Below, in pieces: positions 1-10,095 of a DNA stretch of 64,000 nucleotides; position 1 is the stretch's first letter, and each line of letters opens with the position of its first letter. The notes beneath the pieces were generated by a model. The model saw nothing but the letters and a program-made list of their open reading frames with translations. It ran no database searches and was not told the origin of the DNA. The position numbers and the translations under genes are program-made. Location: contig OY969094.1 of NCBI GenBank assembly GCA_963697695.1, forward strand, positions 1,612,001 through 1,676,000. The letters run 5' to 3'. The stretch is from VRUE01 sp963697695. Lineage in GTDB: Bacteria > Actinomycetota > Thermoleophilia > Solirubrobacterales > 70-9.

Positions 1-159
1 GAGCTGCGGCGCGCCGCCAGCGGCGACTGGACGATCGCCGACCTTGGCTCGACCAACGGCGTCAAGGTGAACGGCCGCCGTGTGTCGTCGACCCGGCTCA
101 GCCCGGGCGACGAGGTCACCGTCGGCACCACGACCTTCCTGTTCGATATTGAGCAGTAG
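1..159 (+). CDS. fhaA: FHA-domain protein, C-terminal end (partial, FhaA-like)
   Basis: The first 52 codons read through the window edge to a TAG stop. They carry the end of a forkhead-associated domain: a 'DLGSTNGVKVNGRRV' strand/loop followed by a 'GDEVTVGTTTFLFD' strand. FHA domains bind phosphothreonine peptides made by the PknA/PknB kinases. The gene lies three bases upstream of a second FHA gene and heads the actinobacterial fhaA-fhaB-pstP-rodA-pbpA-pknB order, so FhaA is the likely identity. The N-terminal DUF3662 part expected of FhaA lies outside the window and cannot be checked. Confidence 0.8.
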   Translation, partial: ELRRAASGDWTIADLGSTNGVKVNGRRVSSTRLSPGDEVTVGTTTFLFDIEQ

Positions 160-162
160 GCC

Positions 163-636
163 GTGGACTACGACCCGATCTCCGTCGCCCTCAAGTTCGG
201 CTTTCTCGCCGTCCTCTACCTCTTCCTGCTCTTCATCGCCCGCAGCGCCCTGAAGGACCTGCGCCGCACGGTGGCTCCCGCCCCCGACGCGACCGGCTTT
301 CACCACGCTCCCGCTTTCTCGCCGCCGGCCGGGGCCGGCGATGCCTGGCTGGTGGCCGAGCGCGGCGGCGGCCTCGAAGGCGGCGAGCGCTTCGACCTGA
401 TCGGCGGCCTCTCGATCGGACGCTCCGGAGAAGCCGACGTGCGCATCGACGACCGCTACGCCTCCGGTCTGCACGCAAGGATCTTCTCTCGCGATGGCCG
501 CACCTACGTCGAGGACATGAACTCAACCAACGGCACCCTGCTCAACGACGCGACGCTGAAGGGCGAGGCGGAACTGGTCGACGGCGACGTCGTTCGCATC
601 GGCGACACGGAGTTCAGGTACGAGGAGCAGGCGTAG
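163..636 (+). CDS. fhaB: Membrane-anchored FHA-domain protein (FhaB/FipA-like)
   Basis: The protein has 157 residues and starts at GTG. One transmembrane helix (about residues 9-28) is followed by a Pro/Ala-rich linker and a C-terminal FHA domain (about 78-152). The domain has the 'SIGRSGEADVRIDD' phosphothreonine-binding start, 'SGLHARI' and 'NSTNGTLLND'. In the family this protein is a substrate and partner of PknA/PknB that links phosphorylation to septal growth. It sits 3 bp after fhaA and 6 bp before pstP, so it is part of the operon. The call rests on both domain and context. Confidence 0.88.
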   Translation: MDYDPISVALKFGFLAVLYLFLLFIARSALKDLRRTVAPAPDATGFHHAPAFSPPAGAGDAWLVAERGGGLEGGERFDLIGGLSIGRSGEADVRIDDRYASGLHARIFSRDGRTYVEDMNSTNGTLLNDATLKGEAELVDGDVVRIGDTEFRYEEQA

Positions 637-642
637 GGCTCG

Positions 643-1821
643 ATGCTCCGCATAGACGACCAGGCCTTCCGCACCGATACCGGTCGCCAGCGCAATGCCA
701 ACGAGGACTCGTTCTTCGTCCGCGCGCCGATCTTCGTCGTCGCCGACGGGATGGGCGGCGCCCAAGCCGGCGAGGTCGCTTCGAAGGCGGCTGCCGATGC
801 CTTTGACGTGGACCTTCCCGACGCCCCGCCCGAGCGGGTCCTGCGCGAGACGATCTCAGCCGCCAACACGAAGATCCACGAGCTCGCCCGGACCGACCCT
901 TCGCGGGCCGGGATGGGGACGACGCTGACCGCGGCGATCGTCAACGCCGAGAGCGAAGAGGTGGGGATCGGCCACGTCGGCGACAGCCGCGCCTACCGCC
1001 TGCGGGGGGGCAAGCTGGAGCGCCTCACCCGGGACCACTCGCTGGTCGAGGAGATGCGCCGCAAGGGCCAGCTCACCGACGCCCAGGCCGAGGACCACCC
1101 GCAGCGTTCGATCATCACCCGCGCGCTCGGCCCCGAACCCGAGGTCGAGGTCGACGTGCAGACGGTCCCCGCGGCGCCCGGCGACGTCTTCCTGCTCTGC
1201 TCCGACGGGCTGACGACGATGCTCGACGAGGAGCGGATCGCGACGCTGCTCGCCGGCGCCGGCTCGATGACCGCAGCAGTGCGGGCACTGGTCGACGAGG
1301 CCAACCGCGCCGGGGGCCGGGACAACATCACGGCCCTCGCCTTTCGCCTCGAGGACGCAGCCGCTCCACAGCGCCGGCCCGAGGGGGCGACGCTGATCGG
1401 CTCAGCTGCCGAGGAGGCGGGCCTGACCGCGACCGAGGTGCGCCGGCGCGCAGCAGCCGCGGCCGCACAGGAGCGGCGCCAGCAGCTCGAGGCAAAGCCG
1501 CCGCGGCAGGGGCTGAAGCGAGCTGCGAAGGTGGCAGCGTTCGTCGTCGTACTGGCGGCCCTGGCCTTCGGCGCCTGGTACGGCAACCGCCAAGTCTGGT
1601 TCCTCGGCACCGACGAGGCCGGCCGGGTGGCGCTGTACCGAGGCCTTCCCTACGAGCTGCCTCTGGGCCTTGAGCTCTACCAGGAGCGCTACGCGAGCCC
1701 GATCCAGACCGAGTCGTTGCCCCAGCGCCGCCGCGACGCAGTCACTGGTCATGACCTCCGCTCGCGCGCCGATGCCGCCTCGCTGGTCGAAGACATCGAA
1801 GAGTCGCAAGGGGTGCGGTGA
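643..1821 (+). CDS. pstP: PP2C-family Ser/Thr protein phosphatase
   Basis: The protein has 392 residues. The PP2C catalytic domain (about 1-235) shows 'ADGMGG' with metal ligand D35, 'GHVGDSRAYRLR', 'LLCSDGLTTML' and 'GGRDNIT', which carry the remaining metal-binding aspartates. One transmembrane helix (about 297-315) leads to a short extracellular tail, as in actinobacterial PstP. It should dephosphorylate PknB and its cell-wall substrates at the inner membrane. The stop codon overlaps the next start (GTGA at 1818-1821), so translation is probably coupled to the SEDS gene. Confidence 0.93.
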   Translation: MLRIDDQAFRTDTGRQRNANEDSFFVRAPIFVVADGMGGAQAGEVASKAAADAFDVDLPDAPPERVLRETISAANTKIHELARTDPSRAGMGTTLTAAIVNAESEEVGIGHVGDSRAYRLRGGKLERLTRDHSLVEEMRRKGQLTDAQAEDHPQRSIITRALGPEPEVEVDVQTVPAAPGDVFLLCSDGLTTMLDEERIATLLAGAGSMTAAVRALVDEANRAGGRDNITALAFRLEDAAAPQRRPEGATLIGSAAEEAGLTATEVRRRAAAAAAQERRQQLEAKPPRQGLKRAAKVAAFVVVLAALAFGAWYGNRQVWFLGTDEAGRVALYRGLPYELPLGLELYQERYASPIQTESLPQRRRDAVTGHDLRSRADAASLVEDIEESQGVR

Positions 1822-3149
1822 CGGCTCGAAACCGGGAGCTGACGGCTCTTGTGCCGGTTGCCCTGCTGCTCACTGCCGGCTTCGCGGCGGTCTTTGCACA
1901 GGAGAACACGCGGCTCGGTGACGCCAGCCTCGTCTACGGGGCTTATTTCCTCGCGGTCTGCCTCGCCACCCACATCTACCTCCGCCTCCGCCTTCAAGAC
2001 GCCGATCCCTACCTCTTCCCGCTGGTCGCCCTGCTCACCGCCTTCGGCCTGGTGATGGTCTACCGGATCGATGCCGACCTGGCCCGAGACCAGGCCAACT
2101 GGTTCGTGCTCGGCCTCGTCCTCTTCGCCCTCACCATCCACTTCCTGCGCGACTACGACGTGCTCGAGCGCTACCGGTACACGATCGCCGGCGCCGGCCT
2201 GCTGCTGCTGCTGGCGCCGCGACTGCCGGGGATCGGCCAGCAGGTCAACGGTGCCTACCTCGGGGTCAAGATCGGCCCGCTCGCGTTCCAGCCCGCCGAG
2301 TTCTCGAAGATCTGCCTGGTCGTCTTCCTCGCCAGCTACCTGCGCGAGCACCGCGAGGTGCTGATCGTCGGCGCCCGCCGCGTGCTCGGCGTCACCCTGC
2401 CCCCGCTCAAGCACTTCGGGCCGATGCTGGTCGTCTGGGGCGCCTCGATGTTCATGCTCGTCTTCATCCGCGACCTCGGCAGCTCGCTGATGTTCTTCGC
2501 CGCCTTCCTCGCCCTGCTCTACGTCGCCACCGGGCGCTTCTCGTTCGTCGTGATCGGAATGGCGATGTTCATGCTCGGCGCCTGGTTCTTCGCCTCGACC
2601 GTGCCTCACGTGCACGACCGGATCGAGATCTGGCTCGACCCCTACGCCCACCCGCAGGGGAGCGGGTACCAGATCCTGCAGTCGATCTTCGCCCAGGCCG
2701 ACGGCGGCCTCTTCGGCAAGGGATTCGGGCAGGCGCTGATCACGATCCCCGGCACCGATAACGCGCTGCTGCCGGCCGCCCAGACCGACACGATTTACTC
2801 GCTGATCGTCAACGAGGTCGGTCTCTTCGGTGCCTGTGGGGTGATCTTGATCTATCTCCTGACTGCGGCGCGCGGGTTCAAGATCGCCCTGCTCGCCGAC
2901 GACGGCTTCTCGAAGCTGCTCGCGACCGGGCTGACCGCGGTCTTCGCGATCCAGGCCTTCGTCATCATCGGCGGCGTCACCCGGGTGATCCCGCTGACCG
3001 GCGTCACCCTGCCCTTCGTCAGCTACGGCGGCAGCTCGATCGTCGCCAACTTCGTCCTGCTGGCGCTGCTCCTGCTGGTCTCCAACCGCGCCCGCCGCGA
3101 GGCGGCCGGGCCCGGCCGGGCCGATGACTTCGCACTGGGGACTCGATGA
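1818..3149 (+). CDS. SEDS-family peptidoglycan polymerase (FtsW/RodA)
   Basis: The 443-residue polytopic protein has about ten transmembrane helices. SEDS signatures include 'QVNGAYLGVKIGPLAFQPAE' in the middle and 'LPFVSYGGSSIVANF' near the C-terminus. SEDS proteins polymerise glycan strands from lipid II together with a class B PBP. The adjacent pbpA gene overlaps it (ATGA at 3146-3149), matching the usual rodA-pbpA pair. FtsW and RodA cannot be separated by eye. Gene order favours RodA-type naming, although some annotators call this position FtsW. Confidence 0.92.
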   Translation: MTARNRELTALVPVALLLTAGFAAVFAQENTRLGDASLVYGAYFLAVCLATHIYLRLRLQDADPYLFPLVALLTAFGLVMVYRIDADLARDQANWFVLGLVLFALTIHFLRDYDVLERYRYTIAGAGLLLLLAPRLPGIGQQVNGAYLGVKIGPLAFQPAEFSKICLVVFLASYLREHREVLIVGARRVLGVTLPPLKHFGPMLVVWGASMFMLVFIRDLGSSLMFFAAFLALLYVATGRFSFVVIGMAMFMLGAWFFASTVPHVHDRIEIWLDPYAHPQGSGYQILQSIFAQADGGLFGKGFGQALITIPGTDNALLPAAQTDTIYSLIVNEVGLFGACGVILIYLLTAARGFKIALLADDGFSKLLATGLTAVFAIQAFVIIGGVTRVIPLTGVTLPFVSYGGSSIVANFVLLALLLLVSNRARREAAGPGRADDFALGTR

Positions 3150-4603
3150 ACCGGCAGATCGTCAAGCTCTTCGCCTTCATCGTCGTCCTCTTCTCGGTGT
3201 TGATCGGCTTCACCTCGTACTGGGCGGTGTTCGACGCCGAGGCGCTGAAGGAAAAGACGGCCAACAAGCGGCCGCTGCTGGAGCAGCAGCAGATCGAGCG
3301 GGGCAGGATCCTCGCTGCCGATGGAACGGTGATCGCCCGCTCGCTGCCGAAGGGGCGTGGTGACGCCCTGCGTTACGTGCGCCGTTACCCGCTGGGGTCG
3401 CTCTTCGGCCACCCGATCGGCTACAGCTTCGTCGAAGAGGGCGACAGCGAGTTCGAGCAGTTCCACAACGATGAGCTGGTCGGCAACGAATCCGAGTTCA
3501 GGTCGATCCTCGACGAGCTGCGCGGCCGCAAGCAGGAGGGCAACGACGTCGTCACCAACCTCGACCCGGCTGCGCAGCGGGTGGCGCTGGAAGCGCTCGG
3601 CGCAGCGGGGTTCGGCGCGGTCGTGGCGATCGAGCCGCAGAGCGGCCGGGTACGGGTGCTCGCGTCGAACCCCCCGTACGACCCCAACCGCGTGCCGCTC
3701 GAACTCGGGAAGCTGAACGCGAACGACCTCGAAACGCCGCTGTTCAACCGAGCCACGCAGGGCCAGTACCCGCCGGGCTCGACCTTCAAGGTGGTGACCG
3801 CCGCCGCCGGCCTCGACAGCGGCGCGATCACTCCCGAGACGCTGATCGACGCGCCTGGGACGCTCGACGTCCAGGGTCAGCCGCTGCAGAACGACTTCAA
3901 CGAGGACTTCGGCGAAATCCCCCTGAGCACTGCCCTGACCAACTCGGTCAACACCTGGTTCGCCCAGCTGGGCGAGCAGCTCGGCCAGGACACGATGTTC
4001 GAGTACATGGACCGCTTCGGCTTCAACTCGACTCCGGCGATCGATCTCCCTTCCGACCAGGTTTCGACCAGCGGCATCTACGACGGAGAAGAGCTGCTCG
4101 GCCCGTCGGACCCGGTCGACCTGGCCCGAGTGGCGTTCGGCCAGGAGCGGCTGGCGGTGACGCCGCTGCAGATGGCGGAGGTCGCCGCCGCGGTCGCCAA
4201 CGGCGGCAAGCTGATGAAGCCGCAGATCTGGAGCCGTGTGGTCGACCCCGACGGGCGGGTGACGAAGAGCCTCGATCCCTCCGAGTACAGTCAGCCGATC
4301 AGCGAGGAGACGGCGGCGGAGCTGAACACCGCGATGCAGGGGGTCGTCACCGAAGGCACCGGCACCAACGCCGCGATCCCGGGCGTCACCGTGGCCGGCA
4401 AGACCGGCACCGCGGAAACCCCCTTCAACGAATCCTGCGGCGGCGGCTCGGAAGAGAACCAGGCCTGGTTCATCGGCTTCGCGCCGGCCGAGGACCCCGA
4501 GATCGCGATCGCGGCGACGGTCGAGTGCACCGAACTGTTCGGCAACGACGTCGCCGCGCCGATCTTCCGCGAGGTGGCGGAAACGATCCTGAACGGCGAA
4601 TGA
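3146..4603 (+). CDS. pbpA: Class B penicillin-binding protein (transpeptidase), PbpA-like
   Basis: The 485-residue protein has an N-terminal signal anchor (about 7-27), a dimerisation region, and a transpeptidase domain. The acylation motif is 'PPGSTFK' (nucleophile S212, K215), the second motif is 'NSVNTWF', and the third is 'GKTGTAE'. It should cross-link peptidoglycan in the periplasm as partner of the SEDS protein encoded just upstream. 'FNESCGGGSEENQAWF' follows the KTG motif and 'ATVECTEL' comes later, so two cysteines may form a disulphide. The length is typical of PbpA. The gene overlaps the SEDS gene and is followed by pknB after 26 bp. Confidence 0.93.
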   Translation: MNRQIVKLFAFIVVLFSVLIGFTSYWAVFDAEALKEKTANKRPLLEQQQIERGRILAADGTVIARSLPKGRGDALRYVRRYPLGSLFGHPIGYSFVEEGDSEFEQFHNDELVGNESEFRSILDELRGRKQEGNDVVTNLDPAAQRVALEALGAAGFGAVVAIEPQSGRVRVLASNPPYDPNRVPLELGKLNANDLETPLFNRATQGQYPPGSTFKVVTAAAGLDSGAITPETLIDAPGTLDVQGQPLQNDFNEDFGEIPLSTALTNSVNTWFAQLGEQLGQDTMFEYMDRFGFNSTPAIDLPSDQVSTSGIYDGEELLGPSDPVDLARVAFGQERLAVTPLQMAEVAAAVANGGKLMKPQIWSRVVDPDGRVTKSLDPSEYSQPISEETAAELNTAMQGVVTEGTGTNAAIPGVTVAGKTGTAETPFNESCGGGSEENQAWFIGFAPAEDPEIAIAATVECTELFGNDVAAPIFREVAETILNGE

Positions 4604-4629
4604 GATGACGACACAGGGAGGGAGAGAGA

Positions 4630-6528
4630 GTGCCTGAGGTGAGCGAAGGCAGCGTCCTCGACGGGCGCTACCGGGTGCTGCAGCGGATCGGCTCCGGCGG
4701 GATGGCCGACGTCTGGCTCGCCGACGACTCGCACCTGCAGCGGCGGGTCGCGCTCAAGGTCCTGCACGCCCGCTTCGCCCAGGACCGCGAGTTCGTCGAG
4801 CGTTTCCGTCGCGAGGCCGAGGCCGCTGCCGGCCTGCAGCACCCCAACGTCGTCGCTGTCTTCGATCGCGGCGACGTCGACGGCACTTACTACATCGCGA
4901 TGCAGTACCTCGAGGGTCGCTCGCTGAAGGAGCTGATCGACTCCGGCCTCGAGATCGACGACGCCGTCCGGCTGATTCGTCAGGTGCTCGAGGGGGCCCG
5001 CTTCGCTCACCGCCACGGGGTGGTCCACCGCGACCTGAAGCCCCAGAACGTGATCGTCGACGCCGACGGCAAGGCGACGGTGACCGACTTCGGCATCGCC
5101 CGCGCGGGGGTCTCGGAGATCACCCAAACGGGGTCGGTGATGGGGACCCCGCACTACCTCTCGCCCGAGCAGGCGCAGGGGATGGACGTGACCGCGGTCT
5201 CCGACCTCTACTCGGTCGGGGTGATGCTCTACGAGGCGCTGACGGGCCGGGTTCCGTTCGAGGGCGAAAGCGCGGTCGCGGTGGCGATGAAACAGGTCTC
5301 GCAGACGCCCCAGCGCCCCAGCTCGATCAACCCCAAGGTGACCCCGGCGCTCGACGCGGTCGTGATGCGAGCGCTGGAGAAGGACCCCGGCCAGCGCTTC
5401 CAGAGCGCCGACGCTTTCATCGCCGCACTTGATGCAGCGCTCCGCGATCCGGGTGCGGAGGGGGGTGGAACTGCGGCCTTTGCGGCGCTTCCCCCGGTGG
5501 TTGCCGCTCCCGAGGACGCGGCAGCCGAGGAAGAGGAGGACGAGGAAGAGAAAGAGGAGCGCCGCAGGCGCCGGCGTCGCTGGCTGCTGGTGGCCCTCGC
5601 GGTTCTGATCGGCGCCTTGATCGGCTTCGCGCTCACCCGCGACACGACTACAGAGGTCCCCAACGTCACCGGCAACCAGCTCAACGTCGCGATTGCGCTG
5701 CTGGAGCAGGACGGCTTCGGGGTCGGCGACGTGAACAGGGTCGAGCGCGAAGCGCCGGAGAACACCGTGCTCGAGCAGGATCCGGCCGCCTCGCCCCCGA
5801 GCAAGGAGGCGGAGCTCGACTGCGCCTTCCTCAGCTTCTTCTGCTCGAAGCCCGATGTGACGCTGACCGTGAGTGCCGGCCCCGGCAGCGCCAAGGTGCC
5901 ATCCACCGCCGGCCTCGGCCGGGCGGATGCGGAAGCTGCCCTGGAAGAAGCAGGCTTCGGCACGCAGGTCGAAACCATCCACTCCGAAGACGTCGAAGAG
6001 GGCGTGGTGATCAAGTCCGACCCCGGTGGAGGCGAGACGGCGACCCGCGGGTCCGAGATCGTCCTCACCGTTTCCAGCGGCCCGAAACTGGCGAAGGTGC
6101 CGGTCCTGGTCGGTGCTCAGCGCTCGTTTGCGGTGCAGCAGATCCGCGGCCGCGGCTTCGTTCCCAGCGTCGAAGAAGAAGAGAGCTCGGCTCCCGCCGG
6201 CGAAGTGATCCGCCAGTCGCCCAGCGCCGGCTCCGAGCTCGGTCCCGGCTCCTCGGTCTCGATAGTCGTCTCCAAAGGCGAAGAGACGGCGGAAGCCCCC
6301 AACGTGATCGGCAAGCTGCGGGCCGAGGCGGTGGAAGCGCTCCGCGCCGCAGGCCTGAAGCCGACCGTGCAGGAACAGCAGACCGAAGTCCCCTCCCAGG
6401 TCGGCCGCGTCACCGATCAGTTCCCGCCCCCGGGAGCCGAGCTGAAACCGGGGAGCGACGTGACCCTGGTGGTGGGCAAGGCGGCGCCGGAAGCGTCTGC
6501 CCCCGAAGTGGAAGAAGAAACGGAATGA
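4630..6528 (+). CDS. pknB: Ser/Thr protein kinase with four PASTA domains
   Basis: The 632-residue protein starts at GTG behind a purine-rich ribosome-binding stretch (gggaggga). The kinase domain (about 12-275) has the glycine loop 'IGSGGMADV', Lys43, the HRDLKPQN loop with D135, and the DFG motif with D153. An acidic then basic linker precedes a transmembrane helix (about 318-335). Four PASTA repeats follow (about 340-620). The first has a cysteine-containing insertion ('ELDCAFLSFFCSKPD'). PASTA domains bind muropeptides or lipid II, so this is the growth and division kinase. It overlaps ddl by four bases. Confidence 0.95.
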   Translation: MPEVSEGSVLDGRYRVLQRIGSGGMADVWLADDSHLQRRVALKVLHARFAQDREFVERFRREAEAAAGLQHPNVVAVFDRGDVDGTYYIAMQYLEGRSLKELIDSGLEIDDAVRLIRQVLEGARFAHRHGVVHRDLKPQNVIVDADGKATVTDFGIARAGVSEITQTGSVMGTPHYLSPEQAQGMDVTAVSDLYSVGVMLYEALTGRVPFEGESAVAVAMKQVSQTPQRPSSINPKVTPALDAVVMRALEKDPGQRFQSADAFIAALDAALRDPGAEGGGTAAFAALPPVVAAPEDAAAEEEEDEEEKEERRRRRRRWLLVALAVLIGALIGFALTRDTTTEVPNVTGNQLNVAIALLEQDGFGVGDVNRVEREAPENTVLEQDPAASPPSKEAELDCAFLSFFCSKPDVTLTVSAGPGSAKVPSTAGLGRADAEAALEEAGFGTQVETIHSEDVEEGVVIKSDPGGGETATRGSEIVLTVSSGPKLAKVPVLVGAQRSFAVQQIRGRGFVPSVEEEESSAPAGEVIRQSPSAGSELGPGSSVSIVVSKGEETAEAPNVIGKLRAEAVEALRAAGLKPTVQEQQTEVPSQVGRVTDQFPPPGAELKPGSDVTLVVGKAAPEASAPEVEEETE

Positions 6529-7493
6529 GGGTCGCCGTGCTGAGCGGCGGCCGCTCTTCGGAGCACGACGTCTCGGTGCGCTCCGGCGGGGCGGTGGCGC
6601 GGGGGCTGGAGGAGGCCGGTCACGAGGTCCTGTGGGTGACGATCTCGCGCGAGGGAAGCTGGCAGAACGAGGGCGCGGCGATCTCGCTCGTCGCGGGGGA
6701 GGGCCTGCTCGGCGCCGACGCCGTCTTTCCGGCGCTGCACGGGCCCTTCGGCGAGGACGGCAGCATCCAGGGTCTGCTCGAGTGGCTCGACGTCCCCTAC
6801 GTCGGCTCTGACGTGCTCGCCTCGGCGGTCTGCATGGACAAGCTGACCCTGAAGCGGCTCTTCGCCCAGCGCGGCATCCCCCAGGTGGACTTCGTCGCGG
6901 CGGGGGAACCCGGCTGGCGCGACCGCTGCGAGGCGTTCGGCACGCCGCTCTGGGTCAAGCCCTCGCGGCTGGGATCGAGTGTCGGGATCAGCAAAGTGGA
7001 GGGCGCTGGGGAGGAGCTCGATCAGGCGGTGGAACTGGCGCGCCGCCACGACCCGCGAGTAATCGTCGAGGCGTCCGCGACCGGCCGCGAGGTCGAGTGC
7101 TCGCTGCTGGGCAACATGGAGGTGGAGACCTCGCTCCCGGGCGAGATCGTCGTGCACGCGGATTGGTACGACTACGAGAACAAGTACCGCGACGGTGGCA
7201 TGGAGCTGGTCGTGCCGGCCCCGATCCCCGACGAGCAGCTCGAGCGCTTGCGCGAGCTGGCGATCGAGGCCTTCGAGCTCGGCGGTTGCGCCGGCCTCGC
7301 CCGCTGCGACTTCTTCGTCGAGCCCGACGGCACGATCCTCGTCAACGAGATCAACACGATGCCCGGTTTCACCGAGACCAGCGTCTACGCCAAGCTCTGG
7401 GAGGCCTCGGGCCTCGACTACCCCTCTCTCTGCGACCGCCTCATCAGCCTCGCGGTCGAGCGCCACCGCCGCGACCGCTCCTACGAGTTCTGA
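6525..7493 (+). CDS. ddl: D-alanine--D-alanine ligase
   Basis: The 322-residue ATP-grasp enzyme starts at ATG, overlapping the pknB stop (ATGA). Family features include 'SGGRSSEHDVSVRSG' at the N-terminus, 'PALHGPFGEDGSIQG', 'YVGSDVLASAVCMDK', 'WVKPSRLGSSVGISK' and the C-terminal 'LVNEINTMPGFT' metal and substrate loop. It makes the D-Ala-D-Ala dipeptide that MurF uses for peptidoglycan precursors. Co-translation with the PASTA kinase places a precursor enzyme directly in the growth-kinase operon, where pknA usually sits in other actinobacteria. Confidence 0.95.
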   Translation: MRVAVLSGGRSSEHDVSVRSGGAVARGLEEAGHEVLWVTISREGSWQNEGAAISLVAGEGLLGADAVFPALHGPFGEDGSIQGLLEWLDVPYVGSDVLASAVCMDKLTLKRLFAQRGIPQVDFVAAGEPGWRDRCEAFGTPLWVKPSRLGSSVGISKVEGAGEELDQAVELARRHDPRVIVEASATGREVECSLLGNMEVETSLPGEIVVHADWYDYENKYRDGGMELVVPAPIPDEQLERLRELAIEAFELGGCAGLARCDFFVEPDGTILVNEINTMPGFTETSVYAKLWEASGLDYPSLCDRLISLAVERHRRDRSYEF

Positions 7494-7508
7494 CCCGCCG
7501 CGAAGCCC

Positions 7509-9020
7509 TCAGCGCAGCAGCTCGATATCGCTGATCTCGACCTGGTAGCGGCCAGCTTGGTCGCGGGCTTCGGAGGCCTTGTTGAACCAGAGCAGGTAGT
7601 AGCGGGAGGGTTGCGGCGTTTTGAGGTCGATCTCCTCGGTCGAGGAGGCTTCGACCGCGACGCCGACCGGTTCGCCCCATTCGGAGAGTTCGCTCGGCGG
7701 CCCGGCGGCGGCGGCGTAGACCTCCGCATCCCAGCCCGGGGTGGGGGAGCGCACGATCATCTTCCGTGCGGCGACCGGTGATCTGATCGTGACGTAGATC
7801 CCGACGCCGGGGTTCGGCCCGGACTTGGTCCCGGCGAAGGTGTCGTCGTCGTAGTGCTCGGTCTCCCAGGTGGTGCCGCTGGGGTTGCCATCCACGGCGA
7901 GCTCGATCTTGCTGCCGACCTCTTCTTCGTCGCCCTGGGGGTCGTAGTCGGTGGCGGAGGAGATCGCCACCGGCGATCCCTTGCCCTTGTTGGCGCCTCC
8001 TCCGCCGAGACCGTCGGAGATCAGCTTCACCGCGACCAGCGCACCGCCGACGACCAGCAGCGCCAGGAGAATTGCGGCCCAGTTCCAGCCCGCCCGTCCG
8101 GCGAGCTTGCGCTTCGGCGGCGGCACCGCGTCGAGCACGCTCGTCGCCTCCCCGCTGGTGGAGCCGGCGCGGGCTGCCTCCACCTCGAGCGCGGTCGAGA
8201 GGTCGTCGATCATCTCGCCGACGTGCTGGTAGCGGTTGCTCGGGTCCTTGGCGGTGGCCCGCTCGACGACGAGCGCCACCGCGGCTGAGACCTCCGGCCG
8301 GCGGCGTTGCACGTCGGGCAGGTCCTCGTTGACGTGCTTCATCGCCACACCGACCTGGCTGTCGGCCTGGAAGGGCACCTGGCCGACGAGCATCTCGTAG
8401 AGGACGACGCCGAGCGAGTAGATGTCCGAGCGCGGGTCGGCGCCCCGTCCCATCGCCTGCTCGGGCGCGACGTAGTCGGTCGTGCCGAGGACGCGGCCGG
8501 TGGCGGTCATCCCGTCCTGCTCGAGCTGCCGGGAGATGCCGAAGTCGGTCAGCTTCGCCCGGCCCTCGGCGTCGATGAGGATGTTCTGCGGCTTGATGTC
8601 GCGGTGGACCATCTTGCGCGCGTGGGCAACCGAGAGACCGCGCGCGACCTCGATCGCGTAGGCGATCGCCTCCTGCGGATCGAGGGCGCCGTCGCGGCTG
8701 ATCCGCTGCTTCAGCGTTTCCCCCTCGACGTACTCGAAGACAATGTAGGGGTGGCCGCCGTCCTCGCCGGCGTCGATCACCGAGACCACGTTGGGGTGCG
8801 AGAGCTTGGCGACCGCGCGTGCCTCCTGGCGGAAGCGCTGCAGCTGGTCGGCCTGCTCGGACATCTCGCGGTGCATCACCTTGACCGCGACCGGGCGGTC
8901 GAGCGTCTCATCCCGTGCCAGGTACACGGTCGACATGCCGCCGCTGCCCAGCTTCGCCTCCAGGCGGTAGCGGTCGGAGAGGACCGTGCCGATCATCGCG
9001 CTGCTCGAACGAGCTTCCAT
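7509..9020 (-). CDS. Ser/Thr protein kinase with extracellular discoidin-like domain
   Basis: The 503-residue protein has a complete kinase domain (about 12-275) with 'LGSGGMSTVYLARD', 'VAVKVMHRE', 'HRDIKPQNI' and 'TDFGISRQ'. A short linker and a transmembrane helix ('AAILLALLVVGGALVAVKLI', about 318-338) follow. The extracellular part contains 'VDGNPSGTTWETEHY' and a terminal 'YYLLWFNKA' strand, a jelly-roll pattern like discoidin/NPCBM domains that bind carbohydrate. It lacks PASTA repeats. An ATG nine codons in (8996) is an alternative start. The gene is convergent with ddl, with 15 bp between them, and is not in the wall operon. It probably senses a surface ligand other than muropeptides. 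Confidence 0.88.
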   Translation of the reverse strand: MEARSSSAMIGTVLSDRYRLEAKLGSGGMSTVYLARDETLDRPVAVKVMHREMSEQADQLQRFRQEARAVAKLSHPNVVSVIDAGEDGGHPYIVFEYVEGETLKQRISRDGALDPQEAIAYAIEVARGLSVAHARKMVHRDIKPQNILIDAEGRAKLTDFGISRQLEQDGMTATGRVLGTTDYVAPEQAMGRGADPRSDIYSLGVVLYEMLVGQVPFQADSQVGVAMKHVNEDLPDVQRRRPEVSAAVALVVERATAKDPSNRYQHVGEMIDDLSTALEVEAARAGSTSGEATSVLDAVPPPKRKLAGRAGWNWAAILLALLVVGGALVAVKLISDGLGGGGANKGKGSPVAISSATDYDPQGDEEEVGSKIELAVDGNPSGTTWETEHYDDDTFAGTKSGPNPGVGIYVTIRSPVAARKMIVRSPTPGWDAEVYAAAAGPPSELSEWGEPVGVAVEASSTEEIDLKTPQPSRYYLLWFNKASEARDQAGRYQVEISDIELLR

Positions 9021-9084
9021 CTAGCTGAGGAGATTGTGGGACACCGTGCCGATAGAGGTTCTCTATCGCAACCGCGTCTCCCGC

Positions 9085-10091
<1,007 letters not shown>

Positions 10092-10095
<4 letters not shown>

